A stretch of DNA of 9,655 nt, taken from assembly GCA_902766815.1 (NCBI GenBank), contig CACXEZ010000084.1:1-9655 (forward strand). Direction: 5' to 3'. The position numbers and the translations under genes are program-made. This DNA comes from an uncultured Erysipelotrichaceae bacterium (GTDB lineage Bacteria > Bacillota_I > Bacilli_A > RF39 > UBA660). The notes under the pieces were generated by a model, which worked only from the letters and a program-made list of their open reading frames with translations, had not been told where the DNA came from and did no database searches. Of the stretch, positions 5,710 to 9,655 are shown in pieces. Within the stretch, counting starts at the first letter, position 1. Each line of letters opens with the position of its first letter.

Positions 5710-6555
5710 ATGTGGCATAGAAGTTACGATGATAGCCCTATTTTATATTTAATTCCGACTCCAATTGGTAATATGGAAGATATGACTTATAGAGCTGTTA
5801 GGATTTTAAATGAAGTGGAAGTTATTTTTTCTGAGGATACAAGAGTTACTCAGAATCTTTTGTATTATTTTAATATTAAAAAGAAATTAGTTTCTTTGCA
5901 TGATCATAATGAAGATACTGTAAAGGTTCAGGTTTTATCTTATTTAGAGAAAGGATATAGTGTTGGTCTTGTTACAGATAGAGGCACACCTATTATTAGT
6001 GATCCTGGTTATAAAACTGTTAAATATATTAGCAATCGAGGTTTTCATGTAGTGGCATTACCTGGGGCTAATGCATTTGTTCCAGCTTTGATTGTTTCTG
6101 GTATTGCTCCTTTACCATTTTTATTTTATGGTTTTTTGGATAGTAAGACTCAGAAATGTAAGAAAGAGTTAGAAAATTTGAAATTTTTTGAATATACTAT
6201 GATTTTTTATGAGGCACCGCATCGTATTTTGAAAACTATGCAATTAATGTTAGAGATATTTGGAAATCGTGAAATTAGTTTATCTAGAGAAATATCTAAA
6301 AAGTTTGAAAGTATTTATCGTGGTACTATTGAAGAATTGATTCCTACTTTAGAGAATATTAAGGGAGAATTTGTTATAGTTGTTAGTGGCAATACTGTTA
6401 CAAAAGAAGATGTTTCTAATCTTAGTATTATTGAACAAGTCGATTTTTATATTGCTAATGGAATGCCTAAAATGGATGCAATTAAGATGGTATCAAAAGA
6501 GAGAAATATTAAGAAAAATGATGTATATTCAGAATATCATAGAGGTGAAGTTTAA
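5710..6555 (+). CDS. rsmI: 16S rRNA (cytidine-1402-2'-O)-methyltransferase RsmI
   Basis: RsmI adds the 2'-O-methyl group of m4Cm1402 in the decoding centre of 16S rRNA, using SAM in a tetrapyrrole-methylase fold. The 281-residue protein has the full set of family motifs: LIPTPIGNMEDMTYRA (14-29), SEDTR (41-45), VTDRGTPIISDPGY (88-101), LPGANAFVPAL (118-128), FYEAPHR (167-173) and SREISKKFE (192-200). A small C-terminal helical domain follows. The ATG is preceded by AGGTGA (5698-5703), which overlaps the trmN6 stop, so expression is coupled. The N-terminus MWHRSYDD resembles the usual family start. Its position beside yabB matches Bacillus (yabB-yazA-yraL/rsmI), except that yazA is absent. Confidence 0.96.
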   Translation: MWHRSYDDSPILYLIPTPIGNMEDMTYRAVRILNEVEVIFSEDTRVTQNLLYYFNIKKKLVSLHDHNEDTVKVQVLSYLEKGYSVGLVTDRGTPIISDPGYKTVKYISNRGFHVVALPGANAFVPALIVSGIAPLPFLFYGFLDSKTQKCKKELENLKFFEYTMIFYEAPHRILKTMQLMLEIFGNREISLSREISKKFESIYRGTIEELIPTLENIKGEFVIVVSGNTVTKEDVSNLSIIEQVDFYIANGMPKMDAIKMVSKERNIKKNDVYSEYHRGEV

Positions 6556-7115
6556 TGAAATTGATTGTTGGTTTGGGAAATCCTGGGGATGAGTATAAAA
6601 ATACAAGACATAATATTGGTTTTCAATTATTAGATTATATAGCTCGTGAAAAGAATGTAGAATTTTTACGAAACAAATTTAATGGAGATTATATAGATCT
6701 GTCTATTAATGGTGAAAAGGTTATTTTGTTAAAACCTTTATCTTATATGAATTTATCTGGTAGTGTAGTGCAGAAATTTGTTTCTTATTATAAAATTAAT
6801 TTAGATGATATTTTAATAATTCAGGATGATTTAGATATGTCTTTTGGGAAGATAAAGATTGTTTATGATAGTAGTAGTGGCGGACATAATGGAATAAAAG
6901 ATATTGAAAGATGTCTTGGTAGCAGGAAATATGCTAGATTAAAGATTGGGATTGCTCATGATAAGAGTATAGATACTAAGGATTATGTATTAGGAAAATT
7001 TTCAAAAGAAGAAGAAAATATTTTACTTCAAGTCGACAAAAATCTTGTAAATGTGATTGACGACTTTTGTAAAATTAGTTTGGATAGAATGATGAATAAA
7101 TATAATCATAAATAA
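6555..7115 (+). CDS. pth: Peptidyl-tRNA hydrolase
   Basis: Pth cleaves peptidyl-tRNA that has dropped off the ribosome, recycling tRNA; it is essential in most bacteria. The 186-residue protein is of usual size. Key residues by family alignment are N9 in GLGNPG, the catalytic H19 in NTRHNIG, N66 in SYMNLSG, D91 in the DDLD segment and N112 in GGHNGIKDI, all present. RLKIGIAH (128-135) is the usual segment before the flexible lid. The ATG overlaps the last base of the rsmI stop (TAATG), and AGAGGTGAAG (6541-6550), inside rsmI, is a good ribosome binding site. The pth-mfd order is the same as in Bacillus. Confidence 0.97.
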   Translation: MKLIVGLGNPGDEYKNTRHNIGFQLLDYIAREKNVEFLRNKFNGDYIDLSINGEKVILLKPLSYMNLSGSVVQKFVSYYKINLDDILIIQDDLDMSFGKIKIVYDSSSGGHNGIKDIERCLGSRKYARLKIGIAHDKSIDTKDYVLGKFSKEEENILLQVDKNLVNVIDDFCKISLDRMMNKYNHK

Positions 7116-7145
7116 ATTAATTCATTATAGCTTGGAGGCATAAAA

Positions 7146-9655
7146 ATGAAATTTTTTGATCAATTATTCAAGATGAATGATGATAACTATTATGGCGTTA
7201 GTGGTTTAAATACGGAACTTTCTTGTATTTATGTTTATAATGCTTTTTTGTCGTATAAAGAGGGGATGTTGGTTATTACAAATTCTTTGTATGAGGCTAA
7301 TCTCATTTATACGAAGCTTAGTCATTATACTGATAGAGTATTATTTTTTCCTATGGATGATTTTATTACAAGCGAGGCCATTGCTATTAGTCCTGAATTT
7401 AAGAGCGAGAGAATTCATACACTTAACACTTTAATTATGGATAAACGTTATATTGTTGTTACAAATTTAATGGGTGTTCTTCGTTATTTACCTAAAGAAG
7501 AGGTATGGAGGGATCATGTTATTCATTTAGAGAAAGGTACTACTATTGACAGGGATACTCTTATTTCTAGATTATATGATATGGGTTATGAGAGGGAATC
7601 TGTGGTTAGTGAAACTGGTAAGTTAGGTGTTCGTGGATATGTGCTAGATATATTTCCGATTGATGAAGATGTTCCTTTTCGTATTGAGTTCTGGGGTGAT
7701 GAAATAGAGAATATTAAGACTTTTGATTTAGAAAATCAACTAACTTTAGATGAGGTTGATTCTATTGAAATTTATCCTTATACTGAATTTCTTTTGAATG
7801 AATGTAAAGATGGTATAGATAAAAAACATAAATATTTAAAACATTATGCAGGAGATATTAGTTCTTTGTGGGCTTATGTTGGTAATTTTATGTGTTTTTA
7901 CTATGATTATAATCAGATAGAAGAGGGGTATCGATTACTTAGAGAAACTATTATTAATTATGATAAGGACAATCAGAATACCTCTGGTATCAGAACTGAT
8001 TATATGTATGATATTAAAGATATTAAATTTCAACGAGAAGTATTTTTAATGAATTTTGATAATATTCTTCCTCAGATTAAGTTAAATCATGAGGATAGAT
8101 TTGTTAGTAACTTGCCGGAGAATTATAATGGTAATATTGAAATGATTAAGAAGGATTTAGAGAAATATATTCTTAAAGGAAAGACTGTCATTTTATGTGT
8201 GGATAATAATCAGACTATTGCTCGTATCATGAAGTATATGGATGATTTAGAAATTTATAGGACTCGTGAAGATAGTATTATGAATGGTAAAATTAATATT
8301 ATTGTTAAAGATATTGATAGTGGTTTTCTTTTTGAGAATTATGTAGTGTTATCTTCTAATGATTTATTTAGGAATGGTGATGTTAAGAAAAAGTATAAAA
8401 ATAAATTTAAGTTGGGTACTAAGATTAATAATATTGGTAATATTTCTAGGGGAGATTATATAGTTCATGAATCACATGGAATTGGTATTTATGATGAACT
8501 TTGTACTATAGTAAAGAATGGGTATAAGAAGGATTATATTAAACTTATTTACGATGGTGGTGATGTTTTATATATTCCTGTGGAGAAGATTGATCGTATT
8601 AGTAAGTTTTCTGGTAAGGAAGGCGTTAGTGTACGATTAGATAGTCTTAGTAGTGACAGGTGGCAGAAAAAGAAGGCTAGAGTTCGTAGTAGATTAGAGG
8701 ATATTGCTTTAGATTTGATTAAGGTTTCTGCTGAAAGAGAGGCTATGAAGGGATTTGCATTTTCTGAAGATGATGAAAATCAAGTATTATTTGATAGTGA
8801 ATTTGAGTTTGAGGAAACTCCCGACCAATTGAAGGCGGTTAACGCTATTAAATATGAAATGGAACTTTCAAAACCTATGGATATGCTTCTTTGTGGTGAT
8901 GTTGGTTACGGTAAGACGGAAGTAGCTTTTCGCGCCATATTTAAAGCTGTGAATGATGGAAAGCAGGTAGCTTATTTGTGTCCTACTACGATATTATCTA
9001 ATCAACAGTATAAAAATGCGCTATCACGTTTTGCTACTTTTCCAATTAATATTGCATTAATGAATAGATTTGTAGATAGAAAAAAACAAAGTCAAATATT
9101 AGAAGATTTGATGAATGGTAAGATAGATATTTTGTTTGGTACGCATCGTATTTTGAGTGACGATGTTAAATTTAAAGATTTGGGATTGCTTGTTATTGAT
9201 GAGGAACAAAGATTTGGTGTTACTCATAAAGAAAAAATTAAAAAGTATAAGACTAATATTGATGTTCTTACTTTATCTGCAACACCTATTCCTAGAACAT
9301 TACAGATGTCTATGACCGGTATTAGAAGTCTTGCTTTGATTGAAACAGCCCCATCTCAAAGATTACCTATTCAAACCTATGTATTAGGTGAAAATAATAA
9401 TGTTATTAAGGATGCTTTATATAAAGAACTATCTAGAAATGGGCAAGCTTTTGTTTTATATAATCATGTAGATGATATTCAATCTAAGATGGATGATTTG
9501 AAAAAAATAGTTCCTGAGGCAAGGATGGAATTTGCGCATGGAAGGATGACTAAAACTGAATTAGAGGATAAAATGCAAGATTTTATTGATCATAAGTATG
9601 ATGTTTTAGTTTGTACCACTATTATTGAAACGGGAATTGATATTCCTAATGTTAA
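7146..9655 (+). CDS. mfd: Transcription-repair coupling factor Mfd, 3' end outside the window
   Basis: Mfd is a DNA translocase that pushes stalled RNA polymerase off lesions and recruits UvrA for excision repair. From ATG 7146 the frame stays open to the window edge, giving 836 complete codons; family members have about 1,150 residues, so the rest of the helicase domain and the C-terminal regulatory domain lie outside. In order I see the UvrB-like N-terminal module, including GVRGYVLDIFP around residue 160; the RNA polymerase-interacting (CarD-like) domain from about 436 (GDYIVHESHGIGIYDEL); the Walker A motif GDVGYGKT (584-591, K590); the DEEQ box (685-688); the LSATPIPRT motif; and ETGIDIPN at the edge. 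GGAGG (7134-7138) seven bases upstream supports the start. No stop or frameshift was met on a codon-by-codon reading. Confidence 0.97.
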   Translation, partial: MKFFDQLFKMNDDNYYGVSGLNTELSCIYVYNAFLSYKEGMLVITNSLYEANLIYTKLSHYTDRVLFFPMDDFITSEAIAISPEFKSERIHTLNTLIMDKRYIVVTNLMGVLRYLPKEEVWRDHVIHLEKGTTIDRDTLISRLYDMGYERESVVSETGKLGVRGYVLDIFPIDEDVPFRIEFWGDEIENIKTFDLENQLTLDEVDSIEIYPYTEFLLNECKDGIDKKHKYLKHYAGDISSLWAYVGNFMCFYYDYNQIEEGYRLLRETIINYDKDNQNTSGIRTDYMYDIKDIKFQREVFLMNFDNILPQIKLNHEDRFVSNLPENYNGNIEMIKKDLEKYILKGKTVILCVDNNQTIARIMKYMDDLEIYRTREDSIMNGKINIIVKDIDSGFLFENYVVLSSNDLFRNGDVKKKYKNKFKLGTKINNIGNISRGDYIVHESHGIGIYDELCTIVKNGYKKDYIKLIYDGGDVLYIPVEKIDRISKFSGKEGVSVRLDSLSSDRWQKKKARVRSRLEDIALDLIKVSAEREAMKGFAFSEDDENQVLFDSEFEFEETPDQLKAVNAIKYEMELSKPMDMLLCGDVGYGKTEVAFRAIFKAVNDGKQVAYLCPTTILSNQQYKNALSRFATFPINIALMNRFVDRKKQSQILEDLMNGKIDILFGTHRILSDDVKFKDLGLLVIDEEQRFGVTHKEKIKKYKTNIDVLTLSATPIPRTLQMSMTGIRSLALIETAPSQRLPIQTYVLGENNNVIKDALYKELSRNGQAFVLYNHVDDIQSKMDDLKKIVPEARMEFAHGRMTKTELEDKMQDFIDHKYDVLVCTTIIETGIDIPNV

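Noticed and set aside
7080..7106. Possible promoter for mfd (TTGGAT and TATAAT at 15 bases)
   Set aside because: The spacing is short, the -35 match is poor, and it lies inside the pth coding sequence; TATAAT is common by chance in this DNA.
6380..7434. Open frames at 6380-6592 and 7231-7434 on the + strand
   Set aside because: The first is the out-of-frame shadow of rsmI and the start of pth; the second is out of frame inside mfd, whose own frame is open and matches its family throughout.
1..9655. Mobile element, CRISPR array, toxin-antitoxin or defence system
   Set aside because: I saw no transposase, integrase, regularly spaced repeats, tRNA target site or paired small toxin genes; almost all sequence is explained by conserved housekeeping genes.

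Overview
The window is a housekeeping segment of a very AT-rich Bacillota (Firmicutes) chromosome. C is scarce on the + strand and most codons end in T or A. The gene order is a compact version of the Bacillus subtilis dnaX region: SRP RNA, dnaX, ybaB/yaaK, recR, a bofA-like gene, holB, ricT/yaaT, trmN6/yabB, rsmI, pth, mfd. TGA is a genuine stop for the bofA-like gene, holB and trmN6, and TGG encodes Trp, so the code is the standard bacterial one and not the Mycoplasma code. This fits a low-GC member of the Bacilli, possibly one of the reduced, uncultured gut lineages. That placement is inference from gene order, composition and the bofA-like gene.

Layout: bases 19-133 hold a strong sigma-A-type promoter and a small, unannotated SRP RNA gene (ffs/scr), recognised by its conserved helix 8 and a closing stem that runs into six T. 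Bases 134-336 are AT-rich with no gene. A second promoter (337-365) and a near-consensus ribosome binding site precede dnaX (388-2076). From there every gene is on the + strand, and gaps are at most 38 bases. The sequence 2102-7115 holds ybaB, recR, a 61-residue BofA-family membrane protein, holB, ricT, trmN6, rsmI and pth. mfd starts at 7146 and runs off the window end, with about 836 codons visible.

Functional themes: DnaX and HolB are parts of the DNA polymerase III clamp loader. YbaB and RecR belong to nucleoid/recombination repair. Mfd couples transcription to repair. RicT is a subunit of the Fe-S Ric (Y) complex, which tunes RNase Y processing. TrmN6, RsmI and Pth are tRNA and ribosome maintenance enzymes. 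The SRP RNA serves membrane protein targeting.

I found no mobile element, CRISPR array, defence cassette or novel system. The points most worth a second look are: an A8 run at the domain junction of dnaX, where a one-base slip gives an immediate TAG and a gamma-like product; a shortened BofA-like protein with Asp at a position I align to a functionally important Asn; an inverted repeat that could hide the bofA-like start codon; and loss from this cluster of several genes that B. subtilis keeps here.
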